DNA from: Archangium minus
GTDB taxonomy: Bacteria; Myxococcota; Myxococcia; Myxococcales; Myxococcaceae
Length of the DNA: 64,000 bases
Direction of reading: 5' to 3'
Assembly: GCF_044360475.1 (NCBI RefSeq)
Contig: NZ_CP043494.1
Span: 7,006,001-7,070,000 of the forward strand
Part shown: positions 34,174 to 45,559 of the stretch, piece by piece
Position numbering within the stretch: the first letter of the stretch is position 1
Layout: every line of letters begins with the position of its first letter
Made by a program: the position numbers and the translations under genes
The notes under the pieces: model-generated
What the model was told of the DNA's origin: nothing
The model's input: only the letters and a program-made list of their open reading frames with translations
The model's database searches: none

Positions 34174-36981
34174 ATGCCTACTCGTGCCCGGAAGACTCCG
34201 CTCCCTCCACCCCGTTCCCTCGCTCGCTCGAGCAGTGCTCGGCTCTCCCGCGCGCCCAAGGGCTCGCGTGCCCGCCCGGCCTCCCGGGAGAAGTGGGTGT
34301 ACCTCTTCGACGAGGGCCGGGGAGACATGAAGGACCTGCTCGGCGGCAAGGGGGCCAACCTCGCCGAGATGACCCGCATCGGACTGCCGGTACCTCCCGG
34401 ATTCATCGTCACCACCCAGGCGTGCAATGCCTTCCTCGCCGCGGGCAGCCGCTTCCCCGAGGGACTCTGGGAGCAGGAGCTCACCGCTCTGCGCAAGCTG
34501 GAGAAGCGGGCCGGCCGCTCGCTCGGGGATCCGGAGAACCCGCTGCTCGTGTCCTGTCGCTCCGGCGCCAGGTTCTCCATGCCCGGGATGATGGACACCC
34601 TCCTCAACATCGGGATGAATGACGCCGTCGCCGAGCGCCTCGCGGCTCGGACGGGCGATGCGCGCTTCGCCTACGACGCCTACCGCCGGCTGGTGCAGAT
34701 GTTCGGCACCGTCGTGCTCGGCGTGCCCGACGAGCCCTTCGAGCAGGTGCTCGAGCAGCACCGGCGCCAACAGGGCGTGGAGAACGACGCGGCCCTGCCC
34801 GCCGAGGACCTGAAGGCCATCACCGAGTCCTTCAAGGCCATCGTCCGCGAGAAGACCGGCCGGGACTTCCCACAGGAGCCCGTGGAGCAGCTCCGGTTGG
34901 CCACCGAGGCCGTCTTCCGTAGCTGGAATGGCAAGCGCGCGGTGGACTACCGCAACGCCGCCGGCATCGCGCATGACCTGGGCACGGCGGTGAACATCGT
35001 CACCATGGTGTTCGGCAACCGCGGCGAGGACTCGGGCACGGGCGTGGTGACCACGCGCAACGTGTCCACCGGCGAGCGGGAGATGGAAGGAGACTACCTG
35101 TCCAACGCCCAGGGCGAGGACGTGGTCTCGGGAACGCGCCCCACCCTGCGCATCTCCGCGCTCAAGGAGTTGCACCCGAAGCTCTATGCCCAGCTCGAGC
35201 GGTACTGCCAGAAGCTGGAGCGGCACTTCCGGGACGTGCAGGACGTCGAGTTCACCATCGAGCAGGGCAAGCTCTGGATGCTGCAGACACGCGATGCCAA
35301 GCGCACAGCCCAGGCCGCGGTGCGCATCGCGGTGGAGCTGGCCGGAGAGAGGCTCATCAACCGCAAAGAGGCTGTCCTCCGGGTGAAGCCGGAGCAGATC
35401 GACTTCTTCCTGCACCCGCAGTTCGCTCCGGCCGACAAGAAGGCGGCTCGGGAGCGGGGAGACCTGCTCGCCACGGGGCTGAACGTGTCGCCGGGCGCGG
35501 CCAGCGGTGTGGTGGCCTTCGATGCCGACACCGCCGAGCGCTGGAGCAAGGAGGTCAAGAAGGCCGTCATCATGGTGCGGCCCGAGACGAAGCCGGACGA
35601 CGTGCACGGCATGCTGGCGGCCCGGGGCATCCTCACCAGCCGCGGCGGGCGCACCAGCCACGCGGCGCTGGTGGCGCGGCAGTTCGGCAAGCCGGCGGTG
35701 GTGGGCGTGTCGGCGATGGAGGTGGACTGCGAGAAGCGGCAGCTCACCGTCGCCGGGCGCGTGCTGCACGAGGGCGATACGGTCTCCATCGATGGTACCA
35801 CCGGCGAGGTCTTCGCGGGCCCGCTCGAGACCGTCATTCCGGACCTGAAGGATCCGCACATCCTGAAGCTGCTGGAGTGGGCCGATAGCTTCCGCAAGCT
35901 GGGCGTGTACGCGAACGCGGACTACCCGCGGGACGCGCAGCAGGCCCGGGAGCTCGGCGCGGAGGGCGTCGGGCTGTGCCGCACCGAGCACATGTTCTTC
36001 GAAACGGACCGCCTGCCGCACGTGCAACGGATGATCCTCGCGCGCACCGATGAAGAGCGGGACGAGGCGCTCGCGCGGCTGCTGCCCTTCCAGCGGGAGG
36101 ACTTCCTCGGGCTGTTTCGGGCAATGAACGGCCAGCCCGTCACCATCCGCCTCATTGACCCGCCCTTGCACGAGTTCCTCCCCAGCCACGACGAACTGCT
36201 GCACGACGTCACTGAGCTGGAGACCCGGCTGGAGCTGCTGAAGGGCAAGCCCGAGGCGGTTGGGATGGAGGCGACGCTCGCGAGCAAGCGGCGCATGCTG
36301 GAGGCGGTGCATTCGATGCGCGAGGCCAACCCCATGCTGGGCCTGCGCGGAGTGCGGCTCGGCATCCACCTGCCGGCGCTCGTGCGCATGCAGGTGCGGG
36401 CCCTCTTCGAGGCGGCCTGCCAGTGTGCCCGCGAGGGCGTGCGTGTCTTCCCCAAGGTGATGATTCCGCTCATCGCGCACAGCAACGAGCTGCGCGTGGA
36501 GAAGGAGACGCTCGAGGCCGAGGCTCGGGCGGTGATGAAGGAGCGGGGCCTGAAGGTGGCCTACCAGTTCGGGACGATGATCGAGATCCCCCGAGCGGCC
36601 CTCACCGCGGATCAGATCGCCCAGGACGCGGAGTTCTTCTCCTTCGGGACGAACGACCTCACGCAGACGACCTATGGCATCTCGCGCGATGACGCCGAGA
36701 CGGGCTTCCTCAGCGAGTACCTGAGCAAGCGCATCCTCCCGGAGAACCCCTTCGCCACCATCGACCAGCGGGGGGTGGGAGCGCTCATGGAGATGGCGGT
36801 GAGGCTCGGCCGCAAGACACGGCCGACGCTGGATATCGGCATCTGCGGCGAGCACGGCGGTGACCCGAAGACGATCGCCTTCTGCCACCGCATCGGGCTC
36901 GACTACGTGTCCTGCTCGCCGTACCGGGTGCCCATCGCGCGCCTGGCCGCGGCCCACGCCGCGCTCGCCACCGCGCCGTAG
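34174..36981 (+). CDS. ppdK: Pyruvate, phosphate dikinase
   Basis: 935 residues, longer than the usual 870-890 because of an Arg/Ser/Pro-rich N-terminus of about 38 residues. ATP-grasp domain from about 40-350 (LLGGKGANLAEMTRIGLPVPPGF; SGARFSMPGMMDTLLNIG); phosphohistidine domain with catalytic His496 (GGRTSHAALVARQFGKPAVVG); PEP-binding TIM barrel with RTEHMF, FGTNDLTQTTYGISRDD and GICGEHGGDP. It converts PEP, AMP and pyrophosphate to pyruvate, ATP and phosphate, reversibly. The ATG at 34174 has ACGGAG upstream and no in-frame ATG lies closer to the conserved start. Role in gluconeogenesis or pyrophosphate use is from the family. Confidence 0.93.
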   Translation: MPTRARKTPLPPPRSLARSSSARLSRAPKGSRARPASREKWVYLFDEGRGDMKDLLGGKGANLAEMTRIGLPVPPGFIVTTQACNAFLAAGSRFPEGLWEQELTALRKLEKRAGRSLGDPENPLLVSCRSGARFSMPGMMDTLLNIGMNDAVAERLAARTGDARFAYDAYRRLVQMFGTVVLGVPDEPFEQVLEQHRRQQGVENDAALPAEDLKAITESFKAIVREKTGRDFPQEPVEQLRLATEAVFRSWNGKRAVDYRNAAGIAHDLGTAVNIVTMVFGNRGEDSGTGVVTTRNVSTGEREMEGDYLSNAQGEDVVSGTRPTLRISALKELHPKLYAQLERYCQKLERHFRDVQDVEFTIEQGKLWMLQTRDAKRTAQAAVRIAVELAGERLINRKEAVLRVKPEQIDFFLHPQFAPADKKAARERGDLLATGLNVSPGAASGVVAFDADTAERWSKEVKKAVIMVRPETKPDDVHGMLAARGILTSRGGRTSHAALVARQFGKPAVVGVSAMEVDCEKRQLTVAGRVLHEGDTVSIDGTTGEVFAGPLETVIPDLKDPHILKLLEWADSFRKLGVYANADYPRDAQQARELGAEGVGLCRTEHMFFETDRLPHVQRMILARTDEERDEALARLLPFQREDFLGLFRAMNGQPVTIRLIDPPLHEFLPSHDELLHDVTELETRLELLKGKPEAVGMEATLASKRRMLEAVHSMREANPMLGLRGVRLGIHLPALVRMQVRALFEAACQCAREGVRVFPKVMIPLIAHSNELRVEKETLEAEARAVMKERGLKVAYQFGTMIEIPRAALTADQIAQDAEFFSFGTNDLTQTTYGISRDDAETGFLSEYLSKRILPENPFATIDQRGVGALMEMAVRLGRKTRPTLDIGICGEHGGDPKTIAFCHRIGLDYVSCSPYRVPIARLAAAHAALATAP

Positions 36982-37000
36982 CTCACGGAGCAGGAGCCAA

Positions 37001-37030
37001 CGCAGCGGGCCGAGTGTTGAGCCCGCCGCA
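37001..37030. terminator. Weak hairpin between convergent genes
   Basis: GCGGGC at 37005-37010 pairs with GCCCGC at 37021-37026 around a 10-base loop. It lacks a T-run but lies between the convergent stops at 36981 and 37048. Confidence 0.4.
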
Positions 37031-37047
37031 GCAGGTCCTCCCCCTCG

Positions 37048-39165
37048 TCACGGGCACTCGGGAGATACGCCGTTCCCGCTGATGGTGACGGAGCCAGGCA
37101 CGGGCGAGAGCTGCCCGAGCAGTCCCTTGGCCAGACAGGTGGACAACCCGGTGTTGTCCGTGATGGTCAATGAGGACACGTACTTGAGCGCGGGCAGCTC
37201 CAACGAGCTGAGCATCGGGTTGCGGGAGACCTCCAGATACTCCACCCTGGACAACCGCATCAGATTGCGGAGCGAGCGCAGTTGGGGGTTGTCGCGGATG
37301 TCGAGTGCATGAAGCTCTGTCAGTCCCTCCTGACCCAACAGCAAGATCATCGCGGCGTTGCGCGCGACATAGACGCCGCCCCCCACGGCGCGCAGACGGA
37401 GGAAGCCCGCGTCCACCAGGACTGCGTTGTCGGTCAGGCGCAGATCTCCGCCAATAGAAAGCAGGTTGTCGAGGAAGAAGAAACTCCACACCTTGTCGTT
37501 GTCGACGAAGGAGAAGCTCCCGCCCACCTGTAAGAGGGCATCCAGGCGGAGTGCCTCCAACGCGGCGAGCCCCTCCAGGGTCAGGTCTCCCCCGACGACC
37601 CGCAGCAGCTCAAAACCAAGCAGGTAGCTCAGCACCGGGTTGCGCTGGAGGACGAGGCTGCCCGGCAGGAACTCCACCCGCTCCACCTCGAACCGATAGA
37701 GGCTCGGATTGTCCATCACGTAGATGCCATCCCCCGCCCCCTCCAGGTGGGTGACGAACTCCGAGAGCTTGGGGTTTTGCGACACCGTCAGCCGGCCGCC
37801 GATGAAACGCGGCCCCCTGGGCCAGGAGTCGATGAGCGAGCCCCACCCGGACGTGAGCGAGGCGTTGCGTGTCACGGACACAGTCCCGTCGATGCGGGAG
37901 ACGTATTCCAACCCAGAGAGCGACCCCAGCGCCGCGTTGTCCTCCACCGAGACGTTGCCGGAGATCCGTGTCGGATCGCGACCCAACCGGACATGACCGA
38001 GGAGCGGATTGTGGGAGAGGATGACGTCGCCGCCGAGCACTCCACCGCCGAAGATGGAAACCGAGGTGAGCACGGGGTTCTGATGCACGAGGAAGATGTT
38101 CCTGATGCTCTGGATCCTCGCCCAGAACTGCGTCAGCTTCGGGTTGTCGTGGATCGACACGGCCCCGTCGACGAACCACAGGTCCGGCAGATCGATCTGC
38201 TCCACCTCGGCGCCCACGATCTGCAGGCTGCCCCGGATGCGGCTCGCGCCCTGCAGTGCCACCACGTCCGCCGCCGTGAGGATCTTGTAGTCACCGTAGT
38301 ACGTCCAGCCGGGCTGCTTCTCCGCGCACACCGTCTTCCGGGTCGTCACCTCGGCGTCGTCCAGGACGCCGTCGCGATTCACATCCGCACCCGCGAGCAC
38401 GTGGGTGCCGCCCTCCTCGCACTGCGCGTTGGAGGAGAACGTCACCGTCTTGACCAGCACGGACTCGGGCGCCTCGCCGCACACGTACGACGTCGTCTCC
38501 ACCTCGCCGTCACCCAGCGCACCATCCTCGTTCGTATCCGGGCCGGCCTGCACGGCCACTCCTCCATCGGCGCAGTTCGTCCCAACGGGCTCGGCCTTCG
38601 TGCGCAGCAACACGGCCACGGGCTCGGACTGACAGCTATGGAAGGAGCGCTGCACCTCCGCGTCGTCCAACGTCCCGTTGCGGTTGGTGTCCGCTCCGGC
38701 GCGCACGAAGAATCCCCCGGCCGCGCAGGCGGGCCCCGGGGCATCGGGCGTCTGCGTCACCAGGACGGATGGAGCGGGCTCGGGCTCGTTCTGGCAGACG
38801 TACTCGGTGGACCGCACCTCGCCTGCCTCAAGCTCGCCGTTCCCATTCGTATCGGCCCCGGCCTCCACCCGGACGCCTCCGGCCTTGCAGGGCGTGCCCG
38901 GCGCCACGTTCTCCCGCCGCACCAGCACCGAGGGAGCGGGCGCCGGCGTGTCCCGGCAGACGTACTCGGTGGACTCGACCTCCGCATCGAGCAACTGGCC
39001 GTCGCCATTCCGATCGACCCCCCGGTGGATGGCCTTTCCTCCGAAGCCGCAGGACGCGCCGGCTGGCTCCTCCTCGACGCGCATGAGCACGGATTGCTCC
39101 TGCACCGGTGCTCCGCAAGCCGCCCAGACCACGGCACACAATCCAACCCATCGGAAATCTTTCAC
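37048..39165 (-). CDS. Lipoprotein with DUF7151-type repeats and leucine-rich L-domain-like region
   Basis: 705 residues from a GTG at 39165, chosen for GAGGGGG upstream and a lipoprotein signal directly after (lipobox WAAC); the frame is open to 39483 but those residues lack a signal. Residues 25-275 hold five repeats with pattern Cx2GG, then GxDxNxDGxLdxaEV and VC, a DUF7151-like unit with a calcium-like Asp loop. Residues 295-700 resemble a receptor L-domain or leucine-rich solenoid with regular IxGxLxIxxNPxL units (VSIHDNPKLTQF, VSVEDNAALGSL, LTVSQNPKLSEF). Such proteins are common on myxobacterial surfaces; ligand and role are unknown. Confidence 0.78.
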   Translation of the reverse strand: MKDFRWVGLCAVVWAACGAPVQEQSVLMRVEEEPAGASCGFGGKAIHRGVDRNGDGQLLDAEVESTEYVCRDTPAPAPSVLVRRENVAPGTPCKAGGVRVEAGADTNGNGELEAGEVRSTEYVCQNEPEPAPSVLVTQTPDAPGPACAAGGFFVRAGADTNRNGTLDDAEVQRSFHSCQSEPVAVLLRTKAEPVGTNCADGGVAVQAGPDTNEDGALGDGEVETTSYVCGEAPESVLVKTVTFSSNAQCEEGGTHVLAGADVNRDGVLDDAEVTTRKTVCAEKQPGWTYYGDYKILTAADVVALQGASRIRGSLQIVGAEVEQIDLPDLWFVDGAVSIHDNPKLTQFWARIQSIRNIFLVHQNPVLTSVSIFGGGVLGGDVILSHNPLLGHVRLGRDPTRISGNVSVEDNAALGSLSGLEYVSRIDGTVSVTRNASLTSGWGSLIDSWPRGPRFIGGRLTVSQNPKLSEFVTHLEGAGDGIYVMDNPSLYRFEVERVEFLPGSLVLQRNPVLSYLLGFELLRVVGGDLTLEGLAALEALRLDALLQVGGSFSFVDNDKVWSFFFLDNLLSIGGDLRLTDNAVLVDAGFLRLRAVGGGVYVARNAAMILLLGQEGLTELHALDIRDNPQLRSLRNLMRLSRVEYLEVSRNPMLSSLELPALKYVSSLTITDNTGLSTCLAKGLLGQLSPVPGSVTISGNGVSPECP

Positions 39166-39363
39166 GATATCCCCCTCGCAAAGGCGCCGGCCCGCCATGA
39201 AAAAACGAGGCTCCTTGTGAGGCACCGCCCCCCTGCTCGTCAACACATACACCGATCGTTCGAGCTGCTCGTCCGTGCCCACAGAAGGTAGAAGCCCACA
39301 GTGCGGCGAGGCCACGAACGAACACTTCTCTTCCCGTGGCTCCCGGAACAGGATGCCCGAAGG

Positions 39364-39936
39364 ATGTCTCCCCGCGTCTTCCTCCGGCCCCGCTGTGACC
39401 GCTGCAACCTTCCGCAGCACCTGTGCCTGTGTGCCGAGCTCCCCCGGGTGGAGACGCGCACCCGTATCCTCCTCCTTCAGCACGTGGTGGAGACCTGGAA
39501 GAAGAGCAACACCGGGCGGCTGGCTGCGCTGGCCCTCGCGAATTCCCAGCTGCTCACCTATGGGGCACAGGACGAGTCCCTCGACACCGCCCTGCTCTCC
39601 GAGCCCGGCACCTGGCTGCTCTACCCCGATGGCCCCACCTCACCGCCGGACGCCCCCGCGCCGAAGCAACTGGTGGTACTGGACGCGAGCTGGTCGCAGG
39701 CCCGGCGGATGACCCAGCGGATCCCCGCGCTGCGGACGCTCCCCCGGTTGGTGCTGCCACCGCCCTCGCCCGGGATGCTCCGGCTCCGCGAGCCCACGCA
39801 CCCGTCAGGCATGTCCACCCTGGATGCGATCGCCCGCGCGGTGGCGATGCTCGAGGGACCGGAAGCGGCGGCACCACTGGAGCGGCTGGCCGCGCTTCGA
39901 GTGCAACGGATCGCCGACTGCGGGACGCTGATGTAG
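39364..39936 (+). CDS. DTW-domain protein, tRNA-uridine aminocarboxypropyltransferase-like
   Basis: 190 residues from the ATG at 39364; a GTG at 39301 would add 21 residues not seen in the family. The zinc-like CxxC-x6-CxC stands at the start (CDRCNLPQHLCLC), then RILLLQHVVETWKKSNTGRLAAL, and the DTW signature appears as DASW (LDASWSQARRM). DTW proteins such as TapT add the aminocarboxypropyl group of SAM to uridine in the tRNA variable loop. The Thr of DTW is Ser here, within family variation. It is divergent from the DUF7151 lipoprotein. Confidence 0.85.
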   Translation: MSPRVFLRPRCDRCNLPQHLCLCAELPRVETRTRILLLQHVVETWKKSNTGRLAALALANSQLLTYGAQDESLDTALLSEPGTWLLYPDGPTSPPDAPAPKQLVVLDASWSQARRMTQRIPALRTLPRLVLPPPSPGMLRLREPTHPSGMSTLDAIARAVAMLEGPEAAAPLERLAALRVQRIADCGTLM

Positions 39937-39959
39937 TCCCAGGCGGCCTTCCACGAGGC

Positions 39960-41048
39960 TCAACGCACCCGCAGGCGCAGCAGTTGGATGGGCCGAACCG
40001 TACGCGCCACTCCGCCGTTGAACAGGGCTACGCGGTCCATCTGCGGCACCGGCAACCACAGCCATCCGTCCGCGGCGAGGAAGGGCGCGTCCACCCAGTG
40101 CAGCCGGGGATCTGCGACGACGGTCTCGATGCGTCCCTCGGGCGTGCGCTTCTTCAGGGCGTCCTCCGCGAGATCGCTGAAGTAGAGGTCCCCATTCGTG
40201 TCCAGCCAGGTGCCCCCGGTGGGAGGCAGATCGGCCCAGGGCTCGACATGGGCCAGCAGAGCCTCGGGCGTGAGGCTGGCATCGTCCAACCAACGTGTCT
40301 CGATGCGGGACCAGGGCCCATGCAGGGAGGCGAAGTAGAGCCATTGTCCGTCGGGGCTCAGCTCCAGCGGATCCGCGTGCACCCGGAGCGCGGAACCATC
40401 CGGAGCATGGAGCACCTTGCCCTCCAGCACGATGGGACGATCCGTGGGGGCCGTGGTGGCGGGGGCGTTGTCCAGCACCCGCCGCGCCGCGCCCGTCTCC
40501 AGGTCGAGCACGATGAGTCCCGGACGGCCCGCGTCGGTCAGATAGCCCCGGGTGCCCTTGAGGCGGATGTCATCGACATAGCTCGTGGGCGTCGCGATCT
40601 CAGACCCCAGCGGGTAGACCCGGAGCACCTGGCCGCTCTTCAAGTCGATGCGAACCACCTTCGCCCCACCCGGCAGGGGCGCTCCGCCAAAGTCGGGAGA
40701 GCCCGTGTCGATGACCCAGAGCGAGTCCTCCGGACCTCGATGGATGGCATTGATGTTCACGAAGGCCTCGCGGGCGTCCTGCCCGGGCTGCCACCCGTTC
40801 CAGCGCTCATCGGGATAGGGGTGCGGCTGGCCCTCCGCGTCCAGGCGGGCGAGGGACGGTCCCGTGGACCCGGTCCAGCGCGGGCCCGCGACGAACACGG
40901 ACCCCTCGTCGGAGAGGGCCACGGCGTTCCAGATCATGCTGTCGCTCTCGGCGGCGACGACGAGCGAAGAGGCCGGTGGGTTTTGAACCGTGGAGGTGGC
41001 ACAAGCGGAGGACAACAGCAGGCTCGTAACGAGCGGAAGAGATCTCAC
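39960..41048 (-). CDS. Lipoprotein of the major-royal-jelly/yellow family
   Basis: 362 residues from a GTG at 41048, with CAGGAG 7 bases upstream; a frame extension to 41093 is possible. The signal ends in SSAC. The body follows the six-bladed yellow/MRJP propeller pattern (WNAVALSDEGSVFVAGPRW, INAIHRGPEDSLWVIDTG, YVDDIRLKGTRGYLTDAG, LYFASLHGPWSRIETRWL, GTWLDTNGDLYFSDLAEDAL). Bacterial members are exported proteins of unknown role, perhaps lactonase-like or ligand-binding. It is divergent from a LysR gene that probably controls it. Confidence 0.82.
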   Translation of the reverse strand: MRSLPLVTSLLLSSACATSTVQNPPASSLVVAAESDSMIWNAVALSDEGSVFVAGPRWTGSTGPSLARLDAEGQPHPYPDERWNGWQPGQDAREAFVNINAIHRGPEDSLWVIDTGSPDFGGAPLPGGAKVVRIDLKSGQVLRVYPLGSEIATPTSYVDDIRLKGTRGYLTDAGRPGLIVLDLETGAARRVLDNAPATTAPTDRPIVLEGKVLHAPDGSALRVHADPLELSPDGQWLYFASLHGPWSRIETRWLDDASLTPEALLAHVEPWADLPPTGGTWLDTNGDLYFSDLAEDALKKRTPEGRIETVVADPRLHWVDAPFLAADGWLWLPVPQMDRVALFNGGVARTVRPIQLLRLRVR

Positions 41049-41144
41049 GTCGATGCTCCTGAGAAGAACGGTGTGGGCACCGTCACGGCGCACAAAATGG
41101 CCAAGACAACCGCCTTCGGAAATCGACAGTTCTGAATTCGCGGT

Positions 41145-42098
41145 ATGCGTTCATGCATGCGAGCGAACCAGGCGAAGGACGTGCACGACACCCAGTGGGA
41201 CGATCTCAAGGTGTTTCTGGCCATCGCGAGAGCGGGCTCCCTGGTGGGCGCGGCGCGAGCCATCGGCCAGACGCAGCCCACGATGGGACGCCGGCTCCAG
41301 GCGCTGGAGCAGGCCTTGGGCTGCAAGTTGCTGCGGCGCACCGCCGAGGGATTCGTCCTGACGGAGGAGGGCTCGGCGGTGCTTGCCCACGCCGAGCGCA
41401 TGGAGGAGGAAGCCCTGGCCTTCGCGCGGCGCCTCGCGGGGCGGGACAGCGAGGTGGAGGGGACGTTGCGCGTCTCCAGCTCGGAGTGGTTCGCCAGCCA
41501 CGTCCTGGCGCCCATCTTCGCCCGGCTCCAGCTCCAGCATCCGAAGCTGCAAGTGGAGCTCGTCACGGAGACCCGGCTGTTGAACCTCGATCGCCGGGAA
41601 GCCGACCTCGTCTTCCGCTTCCGCCGCTTCGAGGAAGCGCACGTCGTGCAGAAACGGCTCATACACATCTCTTACGAGGCCTACGCCTCCCGCGACTACC
41701 TGGAGCGGCGCGGGCGCCCGGACCCGTCCACGGGCGGCGCGGGCCATGGGCTCATCACCATGGACTCGGCGTTCAACCACCTGGCGGACGTGGGCTGGCT
41801 CACGGGACGACTGCCCGAGGCGCGAATCACCGGGCGCAGCAACAGCCGCGATGTGCAGGCGAGGATGTGCGCCGCGGGAGGGGGACTCGCGGTGCTGCCT
41901 CGTCAGATGGGAGATGCCCTGCCCGGCCTGGAGCGGGTGAACCTCGGCGAGCCACCTCCTGGCCGGGACATCTGGGTGGGCTATCACCGGGACTTCCAGC
42001 GGCATCCCCGGCTGCGCGCCGTCCTCGAGGCCACCGAGGCCGCCCTCGCGTCCGCTCCCGGTGCGGGGCCCCGAGGAGCCACCTCGAGGCGCCCCTGA
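41145..42098 (+). CDS. LysR-family transcriptional regulator
   Basis: 317 residues. Winged HTH at 17-75 (WDDLKVFLAIARAGSLVGAA, ARAIGQTQPTMGRRLQALE) and an effector domain at 95-300 (LRVSSSEWFASHVLAP, GWLTGRLPEAR, GGGLAVLPRQMGDALPGL). The start could be 41145 or the ATG at 41157. The gene is divergent from the royal-jelly-family lipoprotein. The 96-base gap holds a short dyad, CGGTGTGGGCACCG at 41069-41082, that could be its operator. Effector unknown. Confidence 0.9.
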   Translation: MRSCMRANQAKDVHDTQWDDLKVFLAIARAGSLVGAARAIGQTQPTMGRRLQALEQALGCKLLRRTAEGFVLTEEGSAVLAHAERMEEEALAFARRLAGRDSEVEGTLRVSSSEWFASHVLAPIFARLQLQHPKLQVELVTETRLLNLDRREADLVFRFRRFEEAHVVQKRLIHISYEAYASRDYLERRGRPDPSTGGAGHGLITMDSAFNHLADVGWLTGRLPEARITGRSNSRDVQARMCAAGGGLAVLPRQMGDALPGLERVNLGEPPPGRDIWVGYHRDFQRHPRLRAVLEATEAALASAPGAGPRGATSRRP

Positions 42099-42241
42099 CC
42101 GGGTTGAGTACGATGCCCGTCCCGTGAGCAGGCAAGCTGAACACTCAGGGTAGAGGAGGTTCACTCCGCGCCATACTCGGGCTCGGGAGTCCGCAGGGGT
42201 TCCCATGTGTGGTACGACAGCCAGCGCCAGTTGATACCCAC

Positions 42242-44142
<1,901 letters not shown>

Positions 44143-44146
<4 letters not shown>

Positions 44147-44937
44147 GCCCAAGCGTCCTCGCCTTCGTGGTGCTGCTGCTCCTGCCTCGGGCCATCCGCG
44201 CGGAGCCACCGTCGTGCAGCGGCCTCTATGAAAGCGGGCAGTACGAGGCGGCGGTCCAGGCCTGCGAGCAGGTACTGGCCGGGCCGGAGCGTCCCGCCGA
44301 GGAGCGGGGAATGGCGCGCATGTACCTAGCAGCCTCCCTGCAGGTGCTCGGCTATGCGAACCGAGTCCAGCAGGAGCTCGAGTTGCTCGCGCGTGAGCAC
44401 CCGGGGATGAGGGTAGATCCCGTCCGCTTCCCGCCCGAGCTGGTCGCCCTCGCGGAGGGTATCCGTGAGCGGGTGGAAGCCGAGAAGCTGTACGCGGCGG
44501 AGCAAGCGGCTCTGCGCGAGCGCCAGGCGTTGGAGCGGGCACGCAAGACGCTCATCCTGCGGCCGGAAGCCCTGGCGCTCGTTGAGCCCCTGAATCGCGT
44601 GTGGAGACCGGGCGCGGGCGTCTCCATCAACCGGGGCCTGCTGGAGGCGGGGGCCCATGTGTGGCTCGGGGGCCCTCCGGCCTTTCATCTCCAGGGAGGG
44701 CTTGTACCGAGCCGGGGCCGCGTGCGGCCCTTCGTGGGCGTACGCGCCACCCTCAACCCCGGAGCAGGAGGCTATGGCGTCGGCGCGGTGGTGGGCGGCA
44801 GGCTGGCGCTGCCGGCTGGCTTCGTCGCACTGGTGGACGTGGGGGCGGACTACTTCCTTATCGGCGACGACGCCTACCAGCGCTTCGCATTGACGGCCCA
44901 TGCGGGGCTCGGCTTCGACGTGCGCCTGCACGAGTAG
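44143..44937 (+). CDS. Exported protein with possible TPR and barrel-like C-terminus
   Basis: 264 residues. Signal peptide to about residue 20 (LPRAIRAEP). Residues 24-70 look like one helix-turn-helix TPR pair (YESGQYEAAVQACEQVLAG), then coiled helices (about 100-145). Residues 155-264 are Gly-rich with strands (VSINRGLLEAGAHVWLGG, RVRPFVGVRATLNPGAGG), like a small outer-membrane module. The start overlaps the kinase stop, so it may act with the kinase. No named family is recognised. Confidence 0.65.
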
Positions 44938-44940
44938 ACC

Positions 44941-45372
44941 ATGACGACTCGCCGACAACTCCTGCTCGAGGGCTACACGCCGGAGAGCATCCTCCAGCTC
45001 TCCGATGAAGAGCTTCGGGCCTTCGTCTTCACGAACGAGCCTCTTGTTTTCCAGGCTGGCTCGGCGCAAGTCCTCGGCCAATTCCAGGTGAAGGAGAACC
45101 AGCTCGTCGTGGAGCTGGCACAGATCGACGGAGGCGGTGAAGGCATCCTCCAGACCCTCTGGCTCCTCGCCGAGCGATATGCGAGCACCCGTGAGCTGGC
45201 CTCGGTCGAGTGGATTGTTCATGCGGTCCACTGCGCCCAACCCAACCTGAAGCTGCGCCGCGTGCTTGAGCGATTCGGATTCAGGGTACGCGAAGTGCCG
45301 AACCACGGGCTGGCGTACCACTTCGTTCACGACCTCTCGGACAAGAAGTCCGGGCGGCGATTCGACCCATAA
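44941..45372 (+). CDS. Conserved hypothetical protein, GNAT-like C-terminus
   Basis: 143 residues, starting 3 bases after the previous stop. No signal peptide. The C-terminal half reads like the end of an acetyltransferase (SVEWIVHAVHCAQPNLKLRRVLERFGFRV, the usual NxxLxxxLxxxGF pattern), but the acetyl-CoA loop is not clear. In operon with the kinase by spacing. Function unknown; the GNAT idea is weak. Confidence 0.6.
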   Translation: MTTRRQLLLEGYTPESILQLSDEELRAFVFTNEPLVFQAGSAQVLGQFQVKENQLVVELAQIDGGGEGILQTLWLLAERYASTRELASVEWIVHAVHCAQPNLKLRRVLERFGFRVREVPNHGLAYHFVHDLSDKKSGRRFDP

Positions 45373-45493
45373 GCGCCCCAGGACAATCCCCCCCTCCTCA
45401 CGGACCTCCGCCTCCTCGCGAGTCCTTTGACACCCTCTCGGAGAGATGGAGGGACTTGCCGAATGCCCTCCACATCGCCTACAGTGCGCCCGG

Positions 45494-45528
45494 TTCGTGA
45501 TTTTGATTCTCATTCTCAATATCACGAA
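45494..45528. promoter_or_regulatory. Fur-box-like site in an extended palindrome
   Basis: GATTCTCATTCTCAATATC at 45505-45523 agrees with 13 of 19 bases of the classical Fur box. It lies within outer inverted arms TTCGTGAT (45494-45501) and ATCACGAA (45521-45528). It ends 31 bases before the MFS start and is the obvious iron control for the transport operon downstream. Confidence 0.7.
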
Positions 45529-45559
45529 TTAAAAAAACGTCGTGTCCCCGGAGCGTGTC

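Noticed and set aside
42195..42203. GGTTCCCAT resembling the ECF promoter -35
   Set aside because: No GTCT at the required spacing, so it does not match the pair at 3520 and 6460.
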